This document shows, in pieces, positions 7,971-16,376 of a stretch of DNA of 51,629 nucleotides. Within the stretch, counting starts at the first letter, position 1. Every line of letters begins with the position of its first letter. The stretch lies in the NCBI RefSeq assembly GCF_002161085.1, contig NZ_NFLU01000016.1, positions 1 through 51,629 of the forward strand, given 5' to 3'. A program made the position numbers and the translations under genes. Source of the stretch: Flavonifractor sp. An112. Lineage in GTDB: Bacteria > Bacillota > Clostridia > Oscillospirales > Oscillospiraceae. The notes beneath the pieces were generated by a model that saw only the letters and a list, made by a program, of their open reading frames with translations, was not told the origin of the DNA and did not search any database.

Positions 7971-10900
7971 AGCACAACAGACCCGTAACCGCCCTGCTGC
8001 TGGCGGCTGCCCTCCTCTGCTCCCTGCTGCTTCCCGCCCGGGCGGCGGGCACGGTGACCATCGGGGACGAGTCCGCCTTCCTGGACTTTGCCCGCAGCTG
8101 TACCAAGGACACCTGGTCGGTGGGGGTGACGGCGGAGCTGACCGCCGATCTGGATCTCAGCGGCACAGACTTTACCTCCATTCCCATCTTCCAGGGTACC
8201 TTCCACGGCAATGGCCATACCATCACCGGTCTGTCCTTCTCCGACAAAGGGTCCAAGGTGGGCCTCTTCCGCACCCTCACCGAGAGCGCAGTGGTGGAGG
8301 ACCTGACGGTGGAGGGCACCCTCACACCCGGCGGCACCGGAGGCCAGGTGGGTCTGGTGGCCGGTGAGAACTACGGCACCGTGCGTAACTGTACCGTCAA
8401 GGGCTCCGCCTCCGGTCAGGCGGATGTGGGCGGCGTGGTAGGCCTTAACGGGGAGAGCGGCACCGTGACGGACTGCTCCAACCAGGCCACAATCTCCGCC
8501 CCCAGCAACGCCGGCGGCATCGCCGGGCAGAATCTGGGTACCATCACCGGCTGCACCAATGCCGGGGAGATCAATACCGCCTCCGATCAGGATATACCCT
8601 CCAACTCCGGCGGCATCGCCGGGCTGTCCCGGGGCAACATTGACGGCTGTTCCAATTCCGGAACTGTGGGCTATCAGCACCTGGGCTACAACACCGGCGG
8701 CATTGCGGGACTCCAGTCCGGCTCCATCACCAACTGCTCCAATACCGGACATATTCTGGGCCGGAAGGACGTGGGGGGCATCGTGGGCCAGTTCGAACCC
8801 AATGTGGAGGTGCGCTACGGCGACTCTCCCGCCGACAGCCTCAACGACAGTCTGGGGGTCCTCTTTGATGAGATGGAGGGCTTTGCCGACCAGCTCAGCG
8901 GCATGGTGGGCCAGGGAGTGGAGGACGCCCAGGTCATCCATGAGGCGGTGGGTCAGATCCGGGACCGGGCCCAGCAGGCCGGGGACCAGGGTCTCACTGA
9001 TTACAGCGATATGACCGACCAGCTGGACAGCCATGCCGCCGCCCTGGGGGATGCCCTGGACGGCCTGCGGGGTCATGTGGATACCTTTTCCAATGAGGCC
9101 GGGGACGACCTGGATGATCTGCTGGACGGCACCGCCCAGCTGCGCCGCAGCCTGAGCAAGATGCTGGACAGCGCCGACAGCGCCCTGGTGGAAGGGGTGG
9201 AGGCCCTGGATGATGCCGCCGAAGGCATTGAGAAGCAGGCCAATACCATCCGCACCCACCTCCAGGCCATGTCCCGTGAGCTGGACAGCCTGGGCAGCTA
9301 TCTCACCCAGGTGACCGACTGCCTGAAAAAGCTGGATCTGAAGGGAGCCCTGGCAGTACCCTTCCCCAGCGTGGACCCGGCGGGACACCTGTCCGCCATC
9401 TCCAAGGCCCTGGGCAAGCTGCCCGGCCTGGTCAGCGATCTCACCGGCCGGTGGGAAACGCTGAGCCACGATACCTCAAAAGAGATGGAGGAGGCGCGGA
9501 AGGACGCGGATCAGGCTGCCAAGGCCATCCACAGCGCCGCCAGCCATCTGGTGGGGGCGGGCAGCGCCCTGTCCAAGGACAGTAAGAAGGATCTGGACGC
9601 CGTCAGCAACGAGGCCTCCGCCATTCGTACCCTGCTGAAGGACTATTCCGACCAGCTGGGGGAGCAGACCCAGGCGGCGGCAGACGATATCGGGGACCAG
9701 CTGGATGTGATCGAGCACCGGGTGGACCAGATGACCCAGGCTGCCGGGGCGGACAACACCGCCCTCCACGCCTCCGCCCAGCGGGTGATCGGGGCTCTGG
9801 ACCAGGTGCGTCAGGCCATCTACGACATGGGCCGGGAGCCCAAACTCACCACCCAGGACCTTTCGGGGGACATTACAGAAGGCCCCGGCCTGGTCATGGC
9901 CTGTACCGCCGCCTGCACCGTGGAGGGTGACTCCAACGTGGGCGGCATTGTGGGGGCCATGGGGGCCGAGGTGGGGGACGACCCCGAGGCTACCTTTGAC
10001 ATGGAGGACATCAAACTGCTCTCCGACGTGTACGCCACCCTGCGGGCGGCAGTGCGGCAGTGCCGCTTTGACGGCGCCGTTACCGTGAGAAACGACTGCG
10101 GCGGCGGCATCGCCGGTCGGTGTACCACCGGCTCCATCCTGGACTGCGCCGCCCGGGGCACGGTGGAGACGGGCACCGACTACTGCGGCGGCATTGCAGG
10201 CCGCACCGGCGGTTCGGTGATCCGGTGCGCCGCCCTGGTGGATCTGGACGGCGGCAGCTGGCTGGGCGGCATCGCCGGTCTGGGCGGCACCCTCACCGAC
10301 TGCCGGGCCATGGTGCGGGCCCAGGGAGACGGGGAGTACCGGGGGGCCATTGCCGGTCAGTCCGACGATCCCCTCACCGGCAACCGCTACCTGCTGGAGG
10401 AGCTGGCGGGGCTGGACGGGGTGGATGTGGCCGGTCAGGCGGAGGGGCTGGAGTTTGACGCCTTCTCGGTGCTGAGCGGCATCCCCGAGGACTTCCTCAC
10501 CTTCTCCTACCGCTTTGTGGCCGACGGCAAGACTGTGGCCGAGATCCCCTTTGCCTACGGGGACGACCTGGACCAGAGCCTGGTGCCCGAGCCGCCTGCC
10601 CGGGACGGGGAGTATGGGGTGTGGCCCGACTTCCCGGTCAAGGGGCTGACCCGGTCCATGGTGCTGGAGGCCCAGTTTACCCAGCCTACCGCCACCCTCT
10701 CCTCCGGCGAGGAGCATCCCGCCCTGCTGGTGGAGGGCACTTTTGAGCCAGGCGCTGGTCTGAAGGCGGAAGGGCTGACCGAGCTGCCCGACCTGTCGGG
10801 CTACCGGAGCGTGGAGGGCTGGTCCTATACCGTGGAAGGCAGCCAGGGAGATACGGTGACCCTCCGGCTGCGGGCGGCGGACGCCGATCACCCGGCGGCG

Positions 10901-11122
10901 GCCATCCTGCAGTCCGACGGCAGCTGGCAGGTGGTGAAGGCCAGCCAGGACGGCAGCTATCTGGTCTTTGACGGCCCGGCCAGCGGGCAGGTGGTGCTGC
11001 TGGACCGCACCACGCCCAATGTTTTGCCTGTGGTGCTGCTGTGCTGCGCCGGGGCGGCTGTACTGCTCATCGCGGCGCTGGCAATCCATCGGAGAAAAAA
11101 GCGGAAAACCATCCCGGCATAA
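7967..11122 (+). CDS. Membrane-anchored surface protein with GLUG repeats flanking a long coiled-coil region
   Basis: The 1051-residue product has a signal peptide (residues 1-27). Roughly residues 80-275 contain GLUG-type beta-solenoid repeats (GGIAGL..G.I..CSN.G). A helical, heptad-like Asp/Ala/Leu-rich stretch runs from about 283 to 625. A second GLUG block follows at about 640-810, then beta-rich repeats. A C-terminal transmembrane helix (about 1015-1037) ends in a basic tail (HRRKKRK). Coiled-coil segments in proteins next to MMPL exporters recall YhgE/Pip-like partners, but solenoid-coil-solenoid is unusual. The start overlaps the MMPL stop by four bases. I infer that it is an accessory or extracellular extension of the exporter. 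Confidence 0.85.
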   Translation: MKHNRPVTALLLAAALLCSLLLPARAAGTVTIGDESAFLDFARSCTKDTWSVGVTAELTADLDLSGTDFTSIPIFQGTFHGNGHTITGLSFSDKGSKVGLFRTLTESAVVEDLTVEGTLTPGGTGGQVGLVAGENYGTVRNCTVKGSASGQADVGGVVGLNGESGTVTDCSNQATISAPSNAGGIAGQNLGTITGCTNAGEINTASDQDIPSNSGGIAGLSRGNIDGCSNSGTVGYQHLGYNTGGIAGLQSGSITNCSNTGHILGRKDVGGIVGQFEPNVEVRYGDSPADSLNDSLGVLFDEMEGFADQLSGMVGQGVEDAQVIHEAVGQIRDRAQQAGDQGLTDYSDMTDQLDSHAAALGDALDGLRGHVDTFSNEAGDDLDDLLDGTAQLRRSLSKMLDSADSALVEGVEALDDAAEGIEKQANTIRTHLQAMSRELDSLGSYLTQVTDCLKKLDLKGALAVPFPSVDPAGHLSAISKALGKLPGLVSDLTGRWETLSHDTSKEMEEARKDADQAAKAIHSAASHLVGAGSALSKDSKKDLDAVSNEASAIRTLLKDYSDQLGEQTQAAADDIGDQLDVIEHRVDQMTQAAGADNTALHASAQRVIGALDQVRQAIYDMGREPKLTTQDLSGDITEGPGLVMACTAACTVEGDSNVGGIVGAMGAEVGDDPEATFDMEDIKLLSDVYATLRAAVRQCRFDGAVTVRNDCGGGIAGRCTTGSILDCAARGTVETGTDYCGGIAGRTGGSVIRCAALVDLDGGSWLGGIAGLGGTLTDCRAMVRAQGDGEYRGAIAGQSDDPLTGNRYLLEELAGLDGVDVAGQAEGLEFDAFSVLSGIPEDFLTFSYRFVADGKTVAEIPFAYGDDLDQSLVPEPPARDGEYGVWPDFPVKGLTRSMVLEAQFTQPTATLSSGEEHPALLVEGTFEPGAGLKAEGLTELPDLSGYRSVEGWSYTVEGSQGDTVTLRLRAADADHPAAAILQSDGSWQVVKASQDGSYLVFDGPASGQVVLLDRTTPNVLPVVLLCCAGAAVLLIAALAIHRRKKRKTIPA

Positions 11123-11124
11123 AA

Positions 11125-11160
11125 AACAGGCCCCGGAACCCTGCGGTTCCGGGGCCTGTT
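11125..11160 (+). terminator. Terminator after the GLUG gene
   Basis: A 15-bp perfect stem (AACAGGCCCCGGAAC with its complement, six-base loop) follows the stop codon by three bases. Confidence 0.7.
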
Positions 11161-11173
11161 GTATTTAGCATAA

Positions 11174-11205
11174 AACACCGCCCCCGGCACGCCGGGGGCG
11201 GTGTT
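11174..11205 (-). terminator. Terminator after typA
   Basis: A 15-bp perfect GC-rich stem with a two-base loop lies ten bases beyond the typA stop. On the minus strand it is followed by a short T-rich segment. Confidence 0.7.
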
Positions 11206-11215
11206 GTTCTTATGA

Positions 11216-13042
11216 TCAGGCCTTTTTCTTGGAGGCCTCGCGCATCCGGGCCGCATGGTCCAGCAGGCGCTTACGCAGACGCAGGGACTGGGGGGTGACC
11301 TCCAGCAGCTCGTCGTCGGCCAGGAACTCCAGGCACTGCTCCAGAGACATCTGGCGGGGGGGAGTGAGGCGCAGGGCGTCGTCAGAGCCGGAGGCACGCA
11401 TATTGGTCAGCTGCTTCTTCTTGCAGACGTTGACGCTGATGTCCTCCTGCTTGGGGGTCTCGCCCACCACCATGCCGGCATAGACGGGCACGCCGGCGCC
11501 GATGAAGAGCACGCCGCGCTCCTGGGCGTTGAACAGGCCGTAGGTCACGCTCTCGCCGGTCTCGAAGGACACCAGAGAGCCGGAGTTGCGGCGCTGGATC
11601 TCGCCCTTCATGGGGGCGTAGCACTCAAAGACGGAGGCCATGATGCCCTCGCCCTTGGTGTCGGTGAGGAACTCGTTGCGGTAGCCGAACAGGCCGCGGG
11701 AGGGCACCAGGAACTCGATCTTCATACGCTCGCCCACGGGGGTCATCTCCAGCAGGTCGCCCTTGCGGGAGCCGATCTTCTCGATGACGGCGCCCACGCT
11801 GTCGGAGGGCACGTCCACCACCAGGCGCTCGATGGGCTCGCACTTCTTGCCGTCGATCTCCTGGAAGAGCACGCGGGGGGGAGACACCTGGAACTCGTAA
11901 CCCTCACGGCGCATGGTCTCGATGAGGATGGACAGGCTCATCTCGCCGCGGCCGGCCACGTTGAAGGCGTCGGTGGAGTCGGTCTCGGTGACCCGCAGGG
12001 ACACGTCCTTCATGGTCTCCCGGAACAGACGCTCACGCAGCTGGCGGGAGGTGACGAACTTGCCCTCCTTGCCGGCGAAGGGGGAGTCGTTGACGGAGAA
12101 GGTCATCTCGATGGTGGGGGCGGAGATCTTGACGAACTCGATGGGCTCCACTGCGTCGGGGGCGCAGATGGTGTCGCCGATGGTGATCTCGCCGATGCCG
12201 CTCATGGCGATGATGTTGCCGGCGTCGGCCTCGGTGACGGGCACCTTGCCCAGACCGTCAAACTGGTACAGAGCGGTGGCCTTGGCCTTCTTGGGAACGG
12301 CGTCGGGGTCGTGGTAGTTGCACACCACGATCTCCTGGTTCTGCTTCACGGTGCCACGCTCAATGCGGCCAATGGCGATCCGGCCCACGAACTCGTTGTA
12401 GTCGATGGAGGACACCAGCATCTGGAAGGGAGCGTCCACATCGGCCTCGGGGGCGGGGATATAGTTGACGATGGTCTCGAACAGGGGCACCAGGTCGGTA
12501 CCGGGCTGGTCGGGGGAGTAGGAGGCGGTGCCCTGACGGCCGGAGCAGAACAGGGTGGGGGACTCAAACTGCTCGTCGGTGGCGTTCAGGTCCAGCAGCA
12601 GCTCCAGCACCTCGTCCATGACCTCGTGGATGCGCTGGTCGGGGCGGTCGATCTTGTTGACCACCACGATGACCTTGTGGCCCAGCTCCAGGGCCTTGGA
12701 CAGCACGAAGCGGGTCTGGGGCATGGGGCCCTCAGCGGCGTCCACCAGCAGGATGACGCCGTTGACCATCTTCAGGATACGCTCCACCTCGCCGCCGAAG
12801 TCGGCGTGGCCCGGGGTGTCCACGATGTTGATCTTCACGTCCTTGTAGTGGACAGCGGTGTTCTTGGCCAGAATGGTGATGCCGCGCTCACGCTCCAGGT
12901 CGTTGGAGTCCATGACGCGCTCCACCGTGGCCTGGTTCTCACGGTAGATGCCGCCCTGCTTGAGCATTTCGTCCACCAGGGTGGTCTTGCCATGGTCGAC
13001 GTGGGCGATGATGGCTACGTTGCGTAATTTCTCGTTCTGCAT
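11216..13042 (-). CDS. typA: Translational GTPase TypA/BipA
   Basis: The 608-residue protein is the usual length for TypA/BipA, a ribosome-associated GTPase of the EF-G group involved in ribosome assembly and stress adaptation. The G1 motif AHVDHGKTT, switch [16 protein letters not shown] and G4 NKIDRPDQR are intact. They are followed by domain 2, the EF-G III/V-like domains and the TypA-specific C-terminal domain ([15 protein letters not shown]). The ATG is preceded by AAGGAGAAGGAAT. It is transcribed alone, away from the tRNA locus. Confidence 0.97.
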   Translation of the reverse strand: MQNEKLRNVAIIAHVDHGKTTLVDEMLKQGGIYRENQATVERVMDSNDLERERGITILAKNTAVHYKDVKINIVDTPGHADFGGEVERILKMVNGVILLVDAAEGPMPQTRFVLSKALELGHKVIVVVNKIDRPDQRIHEVMDEVLELLLDLNATDEQFESPTLFCSGRQGTASYSPDQPGTDLVPLFETIVNYIPAPEADVDAPFQMLVSSIDYNEFVGRIAIGRIERGTVKQNQEIVVCNYHDPDAVPKKAKATALYQFDGLGKVPVTEADAGNIIAMSGIGEITIGDTICAPDAVEPIEFVKISAPTIEMTFSVNDSPFAGKEGKFVTSRQLRERLFRETMKDVSLRVTETDSTDAFNVAGRGEMSLSILIETMRREGYEFQVSPPRVLFQEIDGKKCEPIERLVVDVPSDSVGAVIEKIGSRKGDLLEMTPVGERMKIEFLVPSRGLFGYRNEFLTDTKGEGIMASVFECYAPMKGEIQRRNSGSLVSFETGESVTYGLFNAQERGVLFIGAGVPVYAGMVVGETPKQEDISVNVCKKKQLTNMRASGSDDALRLTPPRQMSLEQCLEFLADDELLEVTPQSLRLRKRLLDHAARMREASKKKA

Positions 13043-13110
13043 ATTCCTTCTCCTTCAGCGGCGGGGCGTCCATCCTCCGCCGCATAAGATCATAATCAGC
13101 TCGACTCTTA

Positions 13111-13140
13111 ATTATACTGCATACCTTACGGGCCATGCAA
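13111..13140 (-). promoter_or_regulatory. Promoter of typA
   Basis: On the minus strand TTGCAT (13135-13140) and TATAAT (13111-13116) are separated by 18 bases. Confidence 0.65.
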
Positions 13141-13192
13141 CAGCTTTCCGCAAAAAAACCAACAAAAACCCGCATCTTTCCCGCCCTCAGCG

Positions 13193-13221
13193 TTGACACC
13201 GCCCGGAAATTGGGTTACAAT
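13193..13221 (+). promoter_or_regulatory. Promoter of the tRNA-Arg locus
   Basis: TTGACA (13193-13198), a 17-base spacer and TACAAT (13216-13221) lie about 44 bases before the first tRNA-like sequence. Confidence 0.8.
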
Positions 13222-13264
13222 AATGCGGCATAGGCGGATTTTTGTTCCGCTGACAAAGTTAGAT

Positions 13265-13335
13265 GCGCCTGTAGCTCAGCAGGATAGAGCGACCGCCTCC
13301 TAAGCGGCAGTTCGTTCGAATCCTGTTGAGCCCGA
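13265..13335 (+). pseudogene. Degenerate tRNA-Arg(CCT)
   Basis: The 5' acceptor strand (GCGCCTG), D arm (GCTC/GAGC) and anticodon arm with loop CTCCTAA are those of a tRNA-Arg reading AGG. The 3' half fails: only one base remains for the variable loop, the T stem (GTTCG against CCTGT) has one Watson-Crick pair, the 3' acceptor strand pairs poorly, and no CCA follows. Adding four bases (CAGG) before TTCGAAT would restore the T stem, so a four-base deletion is likely. It sits directly behind the strong promoter, so it may be the original gene damaged by integration or recombination. Confidence 0.6.
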
Positions 13336-13357
13336 AAATTGAATATTTGTTGTATAA

Positions 13358-13434
13358 GCCCCCGTACCTCACCAGGATAGAGGGTCCGCCTCCTAAGCGG
13401 AATGTAGTGAGTTCGAGTCTCGCCGGGGGTGCCA
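13358..13434 (+). tRNA. tRNA-Arg (anticodon CCT)
   Basis: A complete cloverleaf: acceptor GCCCCCG with CGGGGGT, D stem CCTC/GAGG, anticodon stem TCCGC/GCGGA with loop CTCCTAA, variable ATGTA, T stem GTGAG/CTCGC with loop TTCGAGT, discriminator G and encoded CCA. It reads AGG. It lies 22 bases after the degenerate copy and shares its promoter. The integrase side of the mobile remnant begins just beyond it. Confidence 0.95.
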
Positions 13435-13438
13435 AAAC

Positions 13439-13481
13439 AACCGCTGTAAGCCGTTTTTCGCTGGTTTACAGCGGTTTTTGT
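13439..13481 (+). terminator. Terminator after tRNA-Arg
   Basis: An 11-bp stem (AACCGCTGTAA, 13439-13449, with 13466-13476) is followed by TTTTTGTTTT. Confidence 0.8.
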
Positions 13482-13611
13482 TTTAATTAAAAAGCGTATA
13501 GCAAAGGGAGGGTTTCCATTCAATTTTGTTGTATGCTTGCTAATTGGATTTGAACGGTTTACACGCGCTTGCTAAGAAAAATTACGTCCCTGCTAATTCG
13601 ATTTTTCGGAC

Positions 13612-14409
13612 TTATTTGCCGCTGGGTGTTGCCGAGAGCAGCGCCGCCAGAGTATTTGCCAGTTCCGGCGACTTGCGAAGCTGTTCCACCAGGGCTTCCA
13701 AATCCAATGCAGCGGGTGCCGGTTCCTTTGGTTCCTCCGGGGGACGAACCGAACGAAGGTCAGGATTGGCATAGAAGGCACTCTCAAACTTTTGGGCGTT
13801 GATCTTGCGGTCCTCGTCCAGAATATGCGCATACACGCTGGTAATCATGTCGATCTCTGCGTGTCCCGTATCGCCCTGAGTGGCCTTCAGATCGCCGTGG
13901 TTGAGTTTCAGCTTGTAGGTCGTGCTGGAATGTCGTAGGGAATGAAAGACGACTCTGGGCAGACCAGCTTTCTCACGCAGCTTTTCAAATTCCTTCAGAA
14001 TGATACGATCCTCACAAGGCCGACCATTTGGCAGTGCCACCACTAAATCATAGTCCTGATATTCGTCACCAAGAAATCCCCGAAGTTCATCTTGGGAGTC
14101 TTTCCATTCTCGCAAAATGTAAGCCAAGGTCTTGGGCAGCCACACCTTGCGGATACTGGAATCGGTCTTTGGCTTTTTCAAGATGACTCTGGTGCTGGTG
14201 TTGGGAAATAAGGGCGTGAACACATGGTAGATGTCCTTTTGTCCCAGCATCTCAATGGCCCGTTTGGAGGCCCGCGTCAGTTCCTTGTCGATGTAGACAT
14301 AGGCATTGTCGGCAGCAATTTCTTCATCAGAGATGTGGACGTTGCTCCAGGTCAGTCCCAGAATCTCGCCCATACGCAATGAGCAGGCAAAAGAGAGGTT
14401 CATAGCCAC
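13612..14409 (-). pseudogene. int: Tyrosine recombinase/integrase, N-terminally truncated
   Basis: The 265-residue open frame covers only the catalytic domain. Its active-site set looks complete: R12 (SLRMGEILGL), H156 and R159 (HSLRH), H183 and Y193 (SVYAHI). A normal member carries about 130-180 further residues (arm- and core-binding domains) that are absent here. The frame is in phase with the excisionase, only the TGA and ten codons separating that stop from the GTG used as start. An AAAGGAAG ribosome site remains between them. An internal deletion therefore removed the 5' part of int while keeping its ribosome site. Strand exchange is unlikely without the binding domains. Confidence 0.8.
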
Positions 14410-14439
14410 ATAGAGCTTAGCGTTACTTCCTTTCTTCTG

Positions 14440-14646
14440 TCACAAATCGAGTGACTCCAGCCACTCGTCAAATGACCGCTTGGAAATCCGTATGGCGTTA
14501 CCAATTCGTACGATTTTAAAGTGTCCTTCCTTCACGAGAAGATAGGCGGAAGTCCGACCAATGCCCAGGATATGAGCAATGTCCTCAACCGTATAAGTCC
14601 TTCGTTCTGGAGGCTCCTTCTTCGTACCGTTCCATGTTTGTGACAT
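14440..14646 (-). CDS. Excisionase-type helix-turn-helix protein
   Basis: The 68-residue protein (ATG 14646 after AAAGGGGGC) is a MerR-like DNA-binding domain: YTVEDIAHILGIGRTSAYLLVKEG then FKIVRIGNAIRISKRSFDEWLE. This is the HTH_17/excisionase pattern found directly upstream of integrases in Gram-positive integrative elements, where it directs excision. Here the downstream integrase is truncated, so the protein is probably without its partner. Confidence 0.85.
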   Translation of the reverse strand: MSQTWNGTKKEPPERRTYTVEDIAHILGIGRTSAYLLVKEGHFKIVRIGNAIRISKRSFDEWLESLDL

Positions 14647-14787
14647 GGCTGCCCCCTTTCTAATCGGAAACGGCACGCAAAAGGGTGTTCATTCATAACT
14701 TCCACCCTCATTGTAACGCGCCGTTTCGGGTTTGTCTGCTGCTAATGGAAAGTTTACGAACTATCCGTAAACAGAAAAGCAGAAGAT

Positions 14788-14931
14788 TTATCTGAAAATT
14801 AAAGAGGCAAAAAACGGATGGCTGTCGGCAAGCAGCTCCACGGGAATCTCACCCCGGCCCATGCTGATGGGTGCGCCGCGCAATGCTTTGAGGGCGTTCA
14901 ACGCGGGAGTCTCATTATCCTGTCTGTGCAT
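14788..14931 (-). CDS. Small unrecognised ORF in the mobile remnant
   Basis: A 47-codon frame (ATG 14931, TAA at 14788) encodes a peptide with the segment ISMGRGEIPVELL and a hydrophobic end (PFFASLIFR). Codon use looks coding, but the ribosome site (GTGAGG close to the ATG) is weak and the family is not recognised. It could be the 3' remnant of a longer element gene. The surrounding 14650-15150 holds nothing else I can support. Confidence 0.3.
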   Translation of the reverse strand: MHRQDNETPALNALKALRGAPISMGRGEIPVELLADSHPFFASLIFR

Positions 14932-15153
14932 CCTCACCCACAGGCTGCCACACCTGTTTTATGGCCTGGTTTTGTCGCTCACCTGTTTGGTAGGGGGCCC
15001 GTCCTGCGGACTTGCAACAGGGTCATGGCGCACCGGCCGACCGGCTCCACACAGACAGATTGTATCCGTCTGCCTTATGCTGCCCGAAGGCTTTCTTTGT
15101 CAAGGTGGGGATGGGAAGCTGTATGGAAAGGGGTTCATACAGCTTGTCCCGAA

Positions 15154-15396
15154 TCAGTTCAGATCAAATCCCAGAATAGAAACGATGAGCTTTGTTTCCA
15201 GCCGCTTGCGTAAATCTTCATCCACCTGGAAGTGGGGAAAGCCATTTGCATCATAGCTTGTCCTCATAGATAATGCGGCTATGTAACTGGAATAGTGCCG
15301 GATTACCCTTGCTATTGCGTCGGGATTTCCTCCCACCGCAGCGGCAATGACAGGGTAAGGGAGCAGCGCCACCCGCATGTTTGCAGATTTAGTCAT
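15154..15396 (-). CDS. Helix-turn-helix protein of conjugative elements (HTH_16 type)
   Basis: An 80-residue protein starting at ATG 15396, eight bases after GGAGG, overlapping the 3' end of the sigma-factor gene. The pattern LPYPVIAAAVGGNPDAIARVIRHYSSYIAAL and the end VDEDLRKRLETKLIVSILGF match the small helix-turn-helix proteins that accompany sigma factors in Tn916-like elements. It probably regulates element genes with the adjacent sigma factor. Confidence 0.8.
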   Translation of the reverse strand: MTKSANMRVALLPYPVIAAAVGGNPDAIARVIRHYSSYIAALSMRTSYDANGFPHFQVDEDLRKRLETKLIVSILGFDLN

Positions 15397-15937
15397 CCGC
15401 TTCACCTCCCATCAGCTCCTTCAGCAGCCGATAGGCACTTTGCCTGCGGGCATTGACCGTCCGGCGAACCATGTGCAGATGTTCAGCGATCTCACGGTCT
15501 GCCATTCCCAAGAACCAGTACATCAGGAAGATGTCCCGATTATCCGGAGGCAGCGCGTTCAACGCCTCGGCCAGCCGGTCATCCTTGATTAGAATGACAT
15601 CGCCTCCCACGGGGAAAGCGGTGTATTCCCAGGGATAGCGGTCATAGACCGCAAGCTGGGCCAATTCTTCCTCCGACAACTCACTGAACGGTGTTTCACG
15701 CTTCTGGCGGCGGCTGATCTCTCGATAGCCGTTATACGCTTCGCATTTCAACACCTTCTTGCAATAGCTATCAAAGGCGTGCTGTTTGTGCTCGTAGTGG
15801 CGGTCAGGTCTCAATTTCTCACCTCCCTCCGTGCCAGGAGGCAGGTCTTTTTGTCCCCTTTCGCCTACTACTCGTTCACCAAAGGGGTCTTTTGGCAGCC
15901 CTAAACCGTGTTTATCAGAAAAAATTTTGTTCTCCAT
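15389..15937 (-). CDS. Sigma-70 family RNA polymerase sigma factor of a mobile element
   Basis: A 182-residue product with AGGAG seven bases before its ATG. The C-terminal region (LPPDNRDIFLMYWFLGMADREIAEHLHMVRRTVNARRQSAYRLL) is a sigma-70 region 4 helix-turn-helix. The N-terminal 50 residues are hydrophilic and unlike housekeeping sigma factors. Such proteins occur in Gram-positive conjugative transposons. With the transfer genes lost, its targets are unknown. Confidence 0.8.
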   Translation of the reverse strand: MENKIFSDKHGLGLPKDPFGERVVGERGQKDLPPGTEGGEKLRPDRHYEHKQHAFDSYCKKVLKCEAYNGYREISRRQKRETPFSELSEEELAQLAVYDRYPWEYTAFPVGGDVILIKDDRLAEALNALPPDNRDIFLMYWFLGMADREIAEHLHMVRRTVNARRQSAYRLLKELMGGEADD

Positions 15938-16340
15938 GATTGCTCCTTTCGCTTCGTGTGGTCAATGGCTGGATCGAAGCGAAAGGGCGGAGAACGGCAG
16001 CCGACGGAAAAACAGAAAAAACGACAAAAAACGCCCGCCCGCAAGATGCGGACAGGCGTTAAGGAATTATAAGAGGTATTTACATGAATTGTGTATTCAT
16101 TTTCATAGCCGCAGCATCCCGGCGATAAAGGAAGGCTTTTTTTGATAATGTAAAGCCTCTATGATTTTGCCTAAATGCTGCTATCATGGCGGCTCCCTCC
16201 GTGGGCCGCCGCTCCTGGTATCACTCTCCTTCATGTAAAATAAGAGCGGCGGCCTTGATTGTTCAAAGCCGCCGCTGGTGGGATGGGCGTGTTAAAAGGA
16301 CTGCTGTACGACGGCTTTTTTTCTTTGCCGTCGTCCGGCA
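15938..16340. other. Non-coding right end of the mobile remnant, rich in inverted repeats
   Basis: No gene is seen. Inverted repeats are visible at about 16028-16061 (AACGCC..GGCGTT), 16245-16275 (GCGGCGG..CCGCCGC) and 16308-16333 (ACGACGGC, T-rich loop, GCCGTCGT). Any of these could be terminators or element ends. Confidence 0.5.
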
Positions 16341-16376
16341 GGTTCAATTTCATTTACTGTTGATGAGCCGCGTTAT

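Larger units (their letters stand above)
13440..16340. mobile_element. Decayed integrative element next to tRNA-Arg
   Basis: The segment between the tRNA and the truncated DUF4340-like gene holds, on the minus strand, a sigma-70-like factor, an HTH protein of conjugative elements, an excisionase and a 5'-truncated integrase. Its composition is visibly more AT-rich than the flanks. No transfer, replication or cargo genes remain. The right boundary is uncertain: DUF4340 coding sense appears from about 16350. No clear direct repeat matching the tRNA 3' end was found at the right side. Confidence 0.7.

Noticed and set aside
13215-13523. 102-codon minus-strand frame across the tRNA-Arg sequences
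   Set aside because: It is the antisense of the two tRNA-like sequences, a known source of spurious proteins.
14818-15256. Two overlapping ~130-codon plus-strand frames in the mobile remnant
   Set aside because: They oppose better-supported minus-strand genes, lack ribosome sites and show no recognisable family.
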